Assembly (NCBI GenBank): GCA_028694565.1
Contig: JAQVKR010000104.1
Coordinates: forward strand, 1-7,974
Reading direction: 5' to 3'
From: Gammaproteobacteria bacterium
GTDB lineage: Bacteria > Pseudomonadota > Gammaproteobacteria > DSM-26407
DNA length: 7,974 nt
Numbering within the stretch: position 1 is the stretch's first letter; each line of letters opens with the position of its first letter. Both the position numbers and the translations under genes were made by a program. Below, one piece after another: positions 1 to 7,974 of this stretch. The notes under the pieces were generated by a model, which searched no databases, had not been told where the DNA came from, and worked only from the letters and a program-made list of their open reading frames with translations.

Positions 1-132
1 TTCGGCTTTAACAAAATCCTCGAGCGCCGAATTAAGTTCCGGTTTGGTCGCAAGCTGAACCCTGCCGCCCAATGAAACAAGCGAAAGGCCTCGATTAGAT
101 TCCAAAAGATTTGCTTCAAAACCGCTACTCGT
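1..132 (-). pseudogene. ScpB-like fragment (segregation/condensation protein B), no start, runs off left edge
   Basis: On the minus strand an open frame runs from just inside the end of gatB (its in-frame TGA is at 133-135) to the left edge, about 41-44 codons. It contains RGLSLVSLGGRVQLATKPEL followed by an acidic/hydrophobic helix-like stretch ending FVKAE. The pattern 'RGL-LV--G--QL-T-PE' resembles the first winged-helix region of ScpB, the kleisin-associated partner of SMC and ScpA in chromosome condensation. From memory it is closest to the AT-richer ScpB forms of CPR/Parcubacteria or Firmicutes type. There is no ATG or GTG start and no Shine-Dalgarno, and homology seems to be cut at the gatB boundary. 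GC is about 47% by my count, against roughly two thirds or more in the neighbouring genes. It may be a gene remnant or a chimeric contig end. The family assignment is a recognition call without a search. Confidence 0.42.
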
Positions 133-1537
133 TCACCTGGGCCGGGTTGGCCTGGCCGCGGGTGGCCTTCATCACCTGGCCCACGAAGAAGCCGAACAGC
201 TTGTCCTTGCCGCCGCGGTAGTCGGCCACCTGCCCCGGGTTGGCGTCCAGCACGGCCTGGATGGCCTGCTCGATGGCGCTGGTATCGGTGATCTGCTTCA
301 GGCCCTTCCTTTCGATGATCGTGTCGACATCGCCCTCGCCGTTCCACATGGCCTCGAACACGGTCTTGGCCATCTTGCCGGAGATGGTGTTGTCGGTGAT
401 GCGCATGATGAGCCCGCCGAGCTGTTCCGCACCCACCGGGCCGGCGTCGATCTCCAGGCCCTCCTTGTTCAGCGCGGCGGCGAGATCGCCCATCACCCAG
501 TTGGCCGCCAGCTTGGGGTGGCCGCCGGCGGCCTTCACCACGGCTTCGAAGTAATCGGCCAGCTCCCGGGAGGCGGTCAGCACGCCGGCATCGTAGGCGA
601 GCAGGCCGTAGTGGGTCATGAAACGGTGCTTCTTCTCGTCGGGCAGCTCCGGCAGGGTCAGGCGCACTGCCTCGATGAAGGCCTCGTCGAGCGCCACCGG
701 GAGCAGGTCCGGGTCGGGGAAGTAGCGGTAGTCGTTGGCCTCCTCCTTGGTGCGCATGGGGCGGGTCTCGTCCCGGGCCGCATCATAGAGGCGGGTCTCC
801 TGGACCACAGCGCCGCCGCTCTCGATGATGTCGATCTGGCGCTCGATCTCGAAGTTGATGGCGCGCTCGACGAAGCGGAAGGAATTGAGGTTCTTGATCT
901 CGGCCCGGGTGCCGAACTTGTGCTGGCCCTTCGGGCGCACGGAGACGTTGGCGTCGCAGCGGAAGGAGCCCTCCTGCATGTTGCCGTCGCAGATGCCGAG
1001 GTAGCGCACCAGCGAGTGGAGCTTCTTCATGTAGGCTACGGCCTCTTTCGCCGAGCGCAGGTCGGGTTCGGAGACGATCTCCAGCAGCGGCGTGCCGGCG
1101 CGGTTGAGATCGATGCCGGTGAGGCCGTGGAAGTCCTCGTGCAGGGATTTGCCGGCGTCCTCCTCCAGGTGCGCGCGGGTGACGCCGACGGTCTTGACGG
1201 TCCCGTCCTCGAGCTCGATCTCCAGCTCGCCGCGGGCCACGATGGGCAGCTCGTACTGGCTGATCTGGTAGCCCTTGGGGAGATCCGGGTAGAAGTAGTT
1301 CTTGCGCGCGAAGACTGAGCGCCGGGCCACCTCCGCGCCGATGGCCAGTCCGAGCTTCGCCGCCATGCGCACGGCCTCGGCGTTGAGCACCGGCAGCACC
1401 CCGGGCAGGCCGAGATCCACCGCGTTGGCCTGGGTGTTGGGCGCCGCGCCGAAGGCGGTGCTGCTGCCGGAGAAGATCTTGCTCCGCGTGGAGAGCTGGG
1501 CGTGAATCTCGAGCCCGATGACCGCTTCCCATTCCAT
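125..1537 (-). CDS. gatB: Aspartyl/glutamyl-tRNA amidotransferase subunit B (GatB)
   Basis: GatB is the tRNA-binding and kinase subunit of GatCAB. It phosphorylates the side chain of misacylated Glu-tRNA(Gln) or Asp-tRNA(Asn) with ATP, and ammonia channelled from GatA then completes amidation in the cytoplasm. The start [15 protein letters not shown] is the canonical GatB N-terminus. The family signature [12 protein letters not shown] is at residues 143-154. The cradle domain fills about residues 1-290, followed by the helical domain and a YqeY-like tail ending in [14 protein letters not shown]. The ATG at 1535-1537 has only a weak purine-rich stretch upstream. The predicted protein is 470 aa. 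It stops at ANPAQVNE, where family members usually continue a few residues more (a leucine/lysine-rich end), and the stop falls exactly where the DNA composition changes. The true C-terminus may therefore be lost at a junction. It follows gatC and gatA in the same direction, 189 bp after gatA. Confidence 0.96.
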   Translation of the reverse strand: MEWEAVIGLEIHAQLSTRSKIFSGSSTAFGAAPNTQANAVDLGLPGVLPVLNAEAVRMAAKLGLAIGAEVARRSVFARKNYFYPDLPKGYQISQYELPIVARGELEIELEDGTVKTVGVTRAHLEEDAGKSLHEDFHGLTGIDLNRAGTPLLEIVSEPDLRSAKEAVAYMKKLHSLVRYLGICDGNMQEGSFRCDANVSVRPKGQHKFGTRAEIKNLNSFRFVERAINFEIERQIDIIESGGAVVQETRLYDAARDETRPMRTKEEANDYRYFPDPDLLPVALDEAFIEAVRLTLPELPDEKKHRFMTHYGLLAYDAGVLTASRELADYFEAVVKAAGGHPKLAANWVMGDLAAALNKEGLEIDAGPVGAEQLGGLIMRITDNTISGKMAKTVFEAMWNGEGDVDTIIERKGLKQITDTSAIEQAIQAVLDANPGQVADYRGGKDKLFGFFVGQVMKATRGQANPAQVNE

Positions 1538-1568
1538 CGTCTTGCGACCCTTTTGGCTGGTATTGGTT

Positions 1569-1716
1569 AATAGACAGGATTTACAGGATTAACAGGATTT
1601 TATGTTTCAGCAGCAAAGGACGCGTCACCCGATTTAACGGATATCGGATGGTGTGCACCATACTGCGCAATACCCAAACAATCTTAATCCTGTTGATTCT
1701 GTAAATCCTGTCTATT
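1569..1716. repeat. Inverted repeat, 31-bp arms made of tandem 9-bp ACAGGATTW units
   Basis: The arms lie at 1569-1599 and 1686-1716 and are inverted copies differing at two positions (29 of 31 identical by hand). The left arm holds three consecutive 9-mers with exact period nine: ACAGGATTT (1574), ACAGGATTA (1583) and ACAGGATTT (1592). The right arm holds the same series inverted, with the middle unit altered. The 86-bp centre contains two smaller inverted repeats: CCGAT/ATCGG (1629-1633 with 1643-1647) and ATGGTG/CACCAT (1648-1653 with 1656-1661). The element fills most of the gatA-gatB spacer and is much AT-richer than its surroundings. It resembles dispersed ACAGGAT-type intergenic repeats that I recall from various bacterial genomes, and no transposase is present. 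In the gatCAB transcript it could fold into a long stem-loop that shields or separates gatB mRNA. That role is inference. Confidence 0.85.
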
Positions 1717-1726
1717 CAAGAGGTTC

Positions 1727-3181
<1,455 letters not shown>

Positions 3182-3287
3182 GTCTTCTTCTCTTGCCTGA
3201 CAGGATTCGACACCAAGGCGCCGGGAGCGCCAGGGGGAATGGGGTTCGGGTGTCTCTCCCGACGCCTCACCCCTTGCGTCTCACTCC
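3182..3287. other. gatC-gatA spacer with short imperfect CTCAC direct repeats and a small hairpin
   Basis: This 106-bp spacer holds no gene. On the plus strand three related heptamer-like blocks, each ending in CTCAC, lie at about 3264-3289 (GCCTCAC, GTCTCAC, TCCTCAC), suggesting a degenerate short repeat. A 5-bp GC stem (GGCGC/GCGCC at 3217-3221 and 3227-3231, 5-nt loop) is also present. Neither is followed by a T-run, so I do not call a terminator. The spacer is long for genes encoding subunits of a single complex. Confidence 0.4.
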
Positions 3288-3575
3288 TCACTCAATGACT
3301 TTCGGCACCAGGTAGAGGCCATTCTCCACCTGGGGGGCGATGCGCTGGAACTGCTCCCGGCGGTCGGCCTCGGTGACCGCGTCGGGGCGCAGCCGCTGGT
3401 GGACATCCTGGGGATGGGCCATGGGCGCCACGCCGTGGGTGTCCACGCTGTTCATCTGCTCCACCAGGCCGAGGATGCTGGACAGCTCGGTGGCATAGCG
3501 GGGGATGTCGGCCTCGTCGATGGCGAGCCGGGCGAGGTGGGCGATGGACTCCACCTCGGAACGTTCCAGGGACAT
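3288..3575 (-). CDS. gatC: Aspartyl/glutamyl-tRNA amidotransferase subunit C (GatC)
   Basis: GatC is the small linker subunit that wraps around the GatA-GatB interface and stabilises the amidotransferase. It has no active site of its own. The 95-aa length is typical. The N-terminus [19 protein letters not shown] is the usual helical GatC start. The middle [26 protein letters not shown] and the C-terminal [12 protein letters not shown] are the conserved family blocks. The ATG at 3573-3575 is preceded by GAGG with 7-8 nt spacing, supporting this start. It is the first gene of the gatCAB unit and is divergent from mreB, with 126 bp between the two start codons. A possible promoter lies in that gap. 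Confidence 0.97.
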   Translation of the reverse strand: MSLERSEVESIAHLARLAIDEADIPRYATELSSILGLVEQMNSVDTHGVAPMAHPQDVHQRLRPDAVTEADRREQFQRIAPQVENGLYLVPKVIE

Positions 3576-3602
3576 GCGGGGACCTCGTTGGGCAGTGCCT
3601 GA

Positions 3603-4748
<1,146 letters not shown>

Positions 4749-4749
4749 C

Positions 4750-4791
4750 GGGGCTCCGCGCCCCAGCGTCGGGCGCCGCAGGCCGGCGCCC
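4750..4791 (+). promoter_or_regulatory. Two GC-rich hairpins in the mreB-mreC spacer
   Basis: Directly after the mreB stop, GGGGC/GCCCC (4750-4754 with 4760-4764, loop of 5) forms one stem. It is followed by a perfect 8-bp stem GGGCGCCG/CGGCGCCC (4771-4778 with 4784-4791, loop of 5). No T-run follows, so these are not intrinsic terminators. They could act as 3' stabilisers of mreB mRNA or modulate mreC translation. A further short pairing, CCTC (4804-4807) with the mreC Shine-Dalgarno GAGG (4819-4822), is possible. Confidence 0.5.
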
Positions 4792-4818
4792 AACCCGAGA
4801 CGGCCTCGCCGGCCCGAT

Positions 4819-4832
4819 GAGGTGCTCCCATT
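4819..4832 (+). promoter_or_regulatory. mreC ribosome-binding site and ATT start codon
   Basis: GAGGTG at 4819-4824 is a good Shine-Dalgarno. The base-paired core GAGG ends seven bases before ATT at 4830-4832. Upstream in this frame a TGA occurs at 4818-4820 and no ATG, GTG or TTG lies between it and the ATT. The downstream GTG at 4866 has no well-spaced Shine-Dalgarno. This site therefore decides the start in favour of ATT. Confidence 0.62.
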
Positions 4833-5759
4833 AAACCGCTGTTTACACAGGGCCCCTCCACCGGGGTGCGTCTGATCCTGCTGATCGTGCTGTCGGTGGT
4901 CCTGATGACCATGGATCACCGGCTGGCGCAGATGGCGCACGTCCGTTCCGCCCTCTCCCTGGTCCTCGCCCCCGTCCAGTACCTGGTCAACTTCCCCGTG
5001 GTGGCGGGGCGCTGGTTCACCGAGGGGCTCTCCACCCGCCGCGACCTCATCGCCGAGAACGCCAACCTCAAGGCCGAGCAGCTCCTGTTGCGGGCCCAGG
5101 TGCAGAAGCTGGAGGCGCTGGAGTCCGAGAACCGCCGCCTGCGCGAGCTGCTCCACTCTGGCAGCCGGATTCTGAGCGAGCGGGTGCTCATCGCCGAGCT
5201 GCTGGCGGTGGACGCCGATCCCTTCACCCACCAGATCGTCCTCAACAAGGGCAGCCGCGACGGGGCGTTCAAGGGCCAGCCGCTGCTCGACTCCCAGGGG
5301 GTCATGGGACAGGTGGTGGAGGTGGGCCCCATCACCAGCCGGGCGCTGCTCATCACCGACGCCAGCCATGCCATCCCGGTGCAGGTGAACCGCAACGGCA
5401 TCCGCGCCGTGGCGCTGGGCACCGGCGCCATCGACCGGCTGGAGCTGGCCCACGTTCCCGACACCGCCGACATCCGCCCCGGCGATCTGCTCATCACCTC
5501 GGGGCTCGGTGGTCGCTTCCCCCCCGGTTACCCGGTGGGCACGGTGGCGGAGGTGACCCACGATCCGGGCCAGGCTTACGCCCTCATCACGGCGCGTCCC
5601 AGCGCCCGGCTCGACCGCAGCCGGGAGGTCCTGCTGGTGTGGCCGCGCATGCAGACCGCGCCGGTCGAGGCGGAGACCGGGACGGCGCCGGAGGAGCGGG
5701 AATCCGGGCCGGACGGGGCTGGCGGCAGCGGCGAACCGGCGCCGGAGGGGAGCGGATGA
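4830..5759 (+). CDS. mreC: Rod shape-determining protein MreC, probable ATT start
   Basis: MreC is a bitopic inner-membrane protein whose periplasmic part self-assembles and activates PBP2/RodA within the elongasome. Read from ATT, the protein begins (M)KPLFTQGPSTGVRLILL. This aligns residue for residue with E. coli MreC MKPIFSRGPSLQIRLIL, so I place the start at 4830 (309 aa) rather than at the GTG at 4866 (297 aa, lacking the conserved cytoplasmic KPLF-RGPS tip). There is one transmembrane helix at about residues 14-29 and a coiled coil at about 69-110 (rich in AENANLKAEQ and ESENRRLRELL heptads). The two beta-barrel domains span about 115-270, with conserved ITDASHAIPVQVNRNGIRAVA and LLITSGLGGRFPPGYPVG. 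The tail is acidic and Gly/Pro-rich, shorter than in E. coli. The stop overlaps the mreD start (ATGA), indicating translational coupling. Confidence 0.94.
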   Translation: MKPLFTQGPSTGVRLILLIVLSVVLMTMDHRLAQMAHVRSALSLVLAPVQYLVNFPVVAGRWFTEGLSTRRDLIAENANLKAEQLLLRAQVQKLEALESENRRLRELLHSGSRILSERVLIAELLAVDADPFTHQIVLNKGSRDGAFKGQPLLDSQGVMGQVVEVGPITSRALLITDASHAIPVQVNRNGIRAVALGTGAIDRLELAHVPDTADIRPGDLLITSGLGGRFPPGYPVGTVAEVTHDPGQAYALITARPSARLDRSREVLLVWPRMQTAPVEAETGTAPEERESGPDGAGGSGEPAPEGSG

Positions 5760-6244
5760 GCGTCACCCGGCCCCGCGGCGGCGGGATCATCGCCTTCACC
5801 TTTTTCATGGCCCTGCTGCTCACCATCCTGCCCCTGCCGGAGTGGGCCGGGCCCTACCGCCCCTCGTGGGTGGTCCTCGTGCTCATCTACTGGTGCATGG
5901 CGCTGCCGACCCGGGTCGGGGTGGGGGTGGGCTGGCTCATGGGCCTGCTGCTCGACCTCATCAACGGCGTGCTGCTGGGGCAGCACGCCCTGGCGCTGGC
6001 GGTGGTGGCCTACCTGGCCACCCTGCTGCACCAGCGCATCCGCGTCTTTCCGGTCTGGCAGCAGGCCCTCACGGTGCTGGTGCTGGTGGGCCTGAGCCAG
6101 ATGCTGGTACTCTGGGTGCTGGGGGTGACCGGTGCGGTGCCCCGATCCTGGGACTACTGGCTGCCCTCGCTGACCAGCATGCTGCTGTGGCCGTGGGTGT
6201 TCGTCATCCTGCGCGACGTGCGCCGCCGTTTCGGGGTGCAGTAG
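5756..6244 (+). CDS. mreD: Rod shape-determining protein MreD
   Basis: MreD is a small polytopic inner-membrane protein of the elongasome that associates with MreC and tunes its action on PBP2. The 162-aa length equals that of E. coli MreD. About six hydrophobic segments are visible, at residues 11-27, 36-50, 53-72, 76-92, 103-123 and 137-153, with a basic C-terminal RDVRRRFG. Conserved family stretches include YRPSWVVLVLIYWCMALP and GWLMGLLLDLINGVLLGQHAL. The ATG at 5756 overlaps the mreC TGA by four bases and has GGAGG-type sequence just upstream inside mreC, so the start is firm. No oddity noted. Confidence 0.97.
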   Translation: MSVTRPRGGGIIAFTFFMALLLTILPLPEWAGPYRPSWVVLVLIYWCMALPTRVGVGVGWLMGLLLDLINGVLLGQHALALAVVAYLATLLHQRIRVFPVWQQALTVLVLVGLSQMLVLWVLGVTGAVPRSWDYWLPSLTSMLLWPWVFVILRDVRRRFGVQ

Positions 6245-6247
6245 CGT

Positions 6248-6299
6248 CGCCCGGGTGCCGCGCTCCCGGCCCGTTGCGCAAGGGCCGCGGCCCCGGGCG
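6248..6299 (+). other. Nested GC-rich inverted repeats in the mreD-maf spacer
   Basis: An outer 8-bp pair CGCCCGGG/CCCGGGCG (6248-6255 with 6292-6299) encloses an inner hairpin CGGCCC/GGGCCG (6267-6272 with 6282-6287) whose loop contains the palindrome TTGCGCAA. There is no T-run, so it is not an intrinsic terminator. It could be a structured RNA boundary between mreD and maf, but high GC makes such pairings common by chance. Confidence 0.3.
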
Positions 6300-6345
6300 G
6301 CGATGAGCCCGGCGTCCCCGGCGGCGAACGATTCGGACTGAACCC

Positions 6346-6939
6346 ATGAGCCGGTCGCGTACCCTCTACCTGGCCTCCTCCTCGCCGCGCCGGCGGGAAC
6401 TGCTGGAGCAGATCGGCGTCCATTACACGGTCTGCCCGGTGGACGTGCCCGAGCGGGCGCACCCGGGCGAGGCGCCCGAGGAGTACGTGCTGCGCCTGGC
6501 GCTGGCCAAGGCGCGGGCCGGCCGCGCCGCCCTGGGCGCGCCGGCCCCGGTGCTGGGCGCCGACACGGCCGTGGTGGTGGAGGAGACCATCCTCGGCAAG
6601 CCCCGCGACCGCGCTGACGCCCTGGCCATGCTGGCCCGCCTATCCGGGCGCGATCACCGGGTGCTCTCCGGGGTGGCGCTGGTGGAGGGGGCGCGCGAGG
6701 AGAGCCGGCTGTCGGTGACCCGGGTCCGCTTCCGGGCCCTGGCGCCCGGCGAGGCCGCGGCCTACTGGGCGAGCGGCGAACCGGCGGACAAGGCCGGGGC
6801 CTACGCCATCCAGGGGCTGGCGGCGGTGTTCGTGGAGCGGATCGAGGGGAGCTACTCGGGGGTCATGGGCCTGCCCCTGTTCGAGACCGCGGAGTTGCTG
6901 GAGCGCTTCGGCGTGGTGGATGCCGCCGCCCGGCGCTGA
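6346..6939 (+). CDS. maf: Maf/YhdE-family nucleoside triphosphate pyrophosphatase
   Basis: Maf proteins are cytoplasmic house-cleaning enzymes that hydrolyse nucleoside triphosphates to the monophosphate and pyrophosphate. The YhdE branch prefers dTTP, UTP and modified pyrimidine nucleotides. The N-terminal nucleotide-binding motif SSSPRR is at residues 11-16, GADTAV starts at residue 71 (Asp73, catalytic/metal site), Lys85-Pro86 follow in LGKPRD, and [10 protein letters not shown] is at 148-157. This last block and [12 protein letters not shown] (167-178) match E. coli YhdE closely, supporting the YhdE rather than the YceF subgroup. The length of 197 aa is normal. The ATG at 6346 matches the family start, but no clear Shine-Dalgarno is visible. 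It lies 101 bp after mreD and 53 bp before rng, the same position as in E. coli. Confidence 0.95.
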   Translation: MSRSRTLYLASSSPRRRELLEQIGVHYTVCPVDVPERAHPGEAPEEYVLRLALAKARAGRAALGAPAPVLGADTAVVVEETILGKPRDRADALAMLARLSGRDHRVLSGVALVEGAREESRLSVTRVRFRALAPGEAAAYWASGEPADKAGAYAIQGLAAVFVERIEGSYSGVMGLPLFETAELLERFGVVDAAARR

Positions 6940-6992
6940 AGGTTTGACCCATTACAACGACAACAGGCAGGGGACGGTAGCCGGAGGCCGGA

Positions 6993-7974
6993 GTGAGTGA
7001 GGAGATCCTGATTAACGTCACCCCCAGCGAGACCCGCGTGGCGGTGGTGGAGAACGGCGTGCTGCAGGAGGTCTACGTCGAGCGCGCCAGCCGGCGCGGG
7101 CTGGTGGGGAACATCTACAAGGGACGGGTCTGCCGGGTCCTGCCCGGGATGCAGGCCGCCTTCGTGGACATCGGCCTGGACCGGGCCGCGTTCCTGCACG
7201 TCTCCGACATCCAGTGCGAGACCGAGGAGGCGGTGCGGGTGGAGGGCTGCAGGCCGCCCGAGTCCATCACCGACCTGCTGCGGGAGGGCCAGGACGTCAT
7301 CGTCCAGGTGATCAAGGATCCCCTGGGCACCAAGGGGGCGCGGCTCACCACCCACGTCTCCATCCCCTCGCGCTACCTGGTGCTCATGTCCAACCTGCGC
7401 CACGTGGGCATCTCCCAGCGCATCGAGGACGAGGCCGAGCGGCTGCGCCTCAAGGAGCTGGTCCAGGAGCGGGCGCCGGAGGGCTGCGAATTCGGCTTCA
7501 TCGTGCGCACGGCCGCCGAGGGCGTGGGCGAGCAGGAGCTGGCCGAGGACATGACCTTCCTCACCAAGCTCTGGACCCTGGTGCGCGAGCGCGTCGCCCA
7601 GGCCGGGTCGGGCGCCATCATCCACGAGGACCTGCCGCTGGCGGTCCGCACCCTGCGCGACCTGGTGGGCGACGAGGTGGAGCGGGTCCGCATCGACTCG
7701 GGCGAGACCCATGTCCGGGTGCAGACCTTCGCCCGCCAGTTCATGCCCCAGCTCATGGAGCGCATCGAGTACTACACCGGCGAGCGGCCCATTTTCGATC
7801 TCTACGGCGTGGAGGACGAGATCCAGAAGGCCCTGGAGCGCAAGGTGCAGCTCAAGTCCGGCGACTACCTCATCATCGACCAGACCGAGGCGATGACCAC
7901 GGTGGATGTCAACACGGGCGCCTTCGTGGGCCACCGCAACCTCGAGGAGACCATCTTCAAGACCAACCTGGAGG
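6993..7974 (+). CDS. rng: Ribonuclease G, N-terminal two thirds (cut by window end)
   Basis: RNase G (CafA) is the RNase E paralogue that cleaves single-stranded AU-rich RNA with a preference for 5'-monophosphate ends. It matures the 5' end of 16S rRNA and degrades some mRNAs. The GTG start at 6993 has GGAGG at 6983-6987, five bases upstream, and an in-frame TAG at 6978-6980 excludes any earlier start. The protein reads MSEEILINVTPSETRVAVVENG, as in E. coli RNase G. The S1 domain covers about residues 37-128 (GNIYKGRVCRVLPGMQAAFVDIGLDRAAFLH). The 5'-sensor/RNase H region includes FGFIVRTAAEGVG. The catalytic first metal-binding Asp is residue 305 in TVDVNTGAFVGHRN. The second catalytic Asp and the zinc-link region lie beyond the edge. 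About 327 of an expected roughly 490 codons are present. Confidence 0.97.
   Translation, partial: MSEEILINVTPSETRVAVVENGVLQEVYVERASRRGLVGNIYKGRVCRVLPGMQAAFVDIGLDRAAFLHVSDIQCETEEAVRVEGCRPPESITDLLREGQDVIVQVIKDPLGTKGARLTTHVSIPSRYLVLMSNLRHVGISQRIEDEAERLRLKELVQERAPEGCEFGFIVRTAAEGVGEQELAEDMTFLTKLWTLVRERVAQAGSGAIIHEDLPLAVRTLRDLVGDEVERVRIDSGETHVRVQTFARQFMPQLMERIEYYTGERPIFDLYGVEDEIQKALERKVQLKSGDYLIIDQTEAMTTVDVNTGAFVGHRNLEETIFKTNLE

Noticed and set aside
3200..3208. Single ACAGGATTC in the gatC-gatA spacer, and ACAGGAT inside the mreB leader, as further copies of the 9-bp repeat unit
   Set aside because: They are isolated single units without tandem or inverted partners. Chance matches are as likely, and the mreB one is part of the DnaA-box/ribosome-binding sequence.
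4750..4791. Intrinsic terminator after mreB
   Set aside because: The hairpins are strong but no U-tract follows either of them, and mreC must be transcribed onward.
6852..7934. Minus-strand open frame of about 360 codons opposite rng
   Set aside because: RNase G is clearly encoded on the plus strand with conserved motifs; the antisense frame is low complexity and crosses the maf-rng boundary.

Overview
The window looks like chromosomal core DNA of a GC-rich gammaproteobacterium. The gene order gatB-gatA-gatC (minus strand) divergent from mreB-mreC-mreD-maf(yhdE)-rng (plus strand) is, from memory, the order found in Pseudomonas aeruginosa. The mreBCD-yhdE-rng part is also shared with Escherichia coli, whose protein sequences these closely resemble. 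The very high GC, rich GC3 and presence of GatCAB fit a Pseudomonas/Chromatiales-like lineage, but the sequence does not allow a genus call.

Left part (about 125-3575, minus strand): gatC, gatA and gatB encode the three subunits of the tRNA-dependent amidotransferase that converts Glu-tRNA(Gln) and/or Asp-tRNA(Asn) to the amidated form. The three genes are not tightly packed. A 106-bp spacer separates gatC and gatA, and a 189-bp AT-richer spacer separates gatA and gatB. The latter holds a 31-bp inverted repeat built from a tandem 9-bp ACAGGATTW unit. The extreme left end (1 to about 124) differs in composition and carries what looks like a piece of a different gene (ScpB-like), abutting a slightly shortened GatB C-terminus. 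This looks like a junction, quite possibly an assembly chimera.

Middle (3576-3701): a 126-bp divergent intergenic region holds plausible overlapping promoters for both operons and a perfect DnaA-box 9-mer just upstream of mreB.

Right part (3702-7974, plus strand): mreB, mreC and mreD encode the rod-shape (elongasome) scaffold. They are followed by the nucleotide pyrophosphatase maf/yhdE and the 5' two-thirds of rng (RNase G), cut by the window end. mreC appears to use a non-canonical ATT start codon: its reading frame has no ATG, and ATT lies exactly where E. coli MreC has Met1, seven bases after a GAGG Shine-Dalgarno. The mreB-mreC spacer contains two strong GC hairpins, which together with the AUU start could hold MreC translation below that of MreB.

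I found no mobile element, CRISPR, defence system or tRNA/rRNA gene, and no gene-free stretch longer than 300 bp. The window is mostly ordinary conserved core genome. The points worth checking are the mreC start, the left-end junction, the inverted repeat and the DnaA box.
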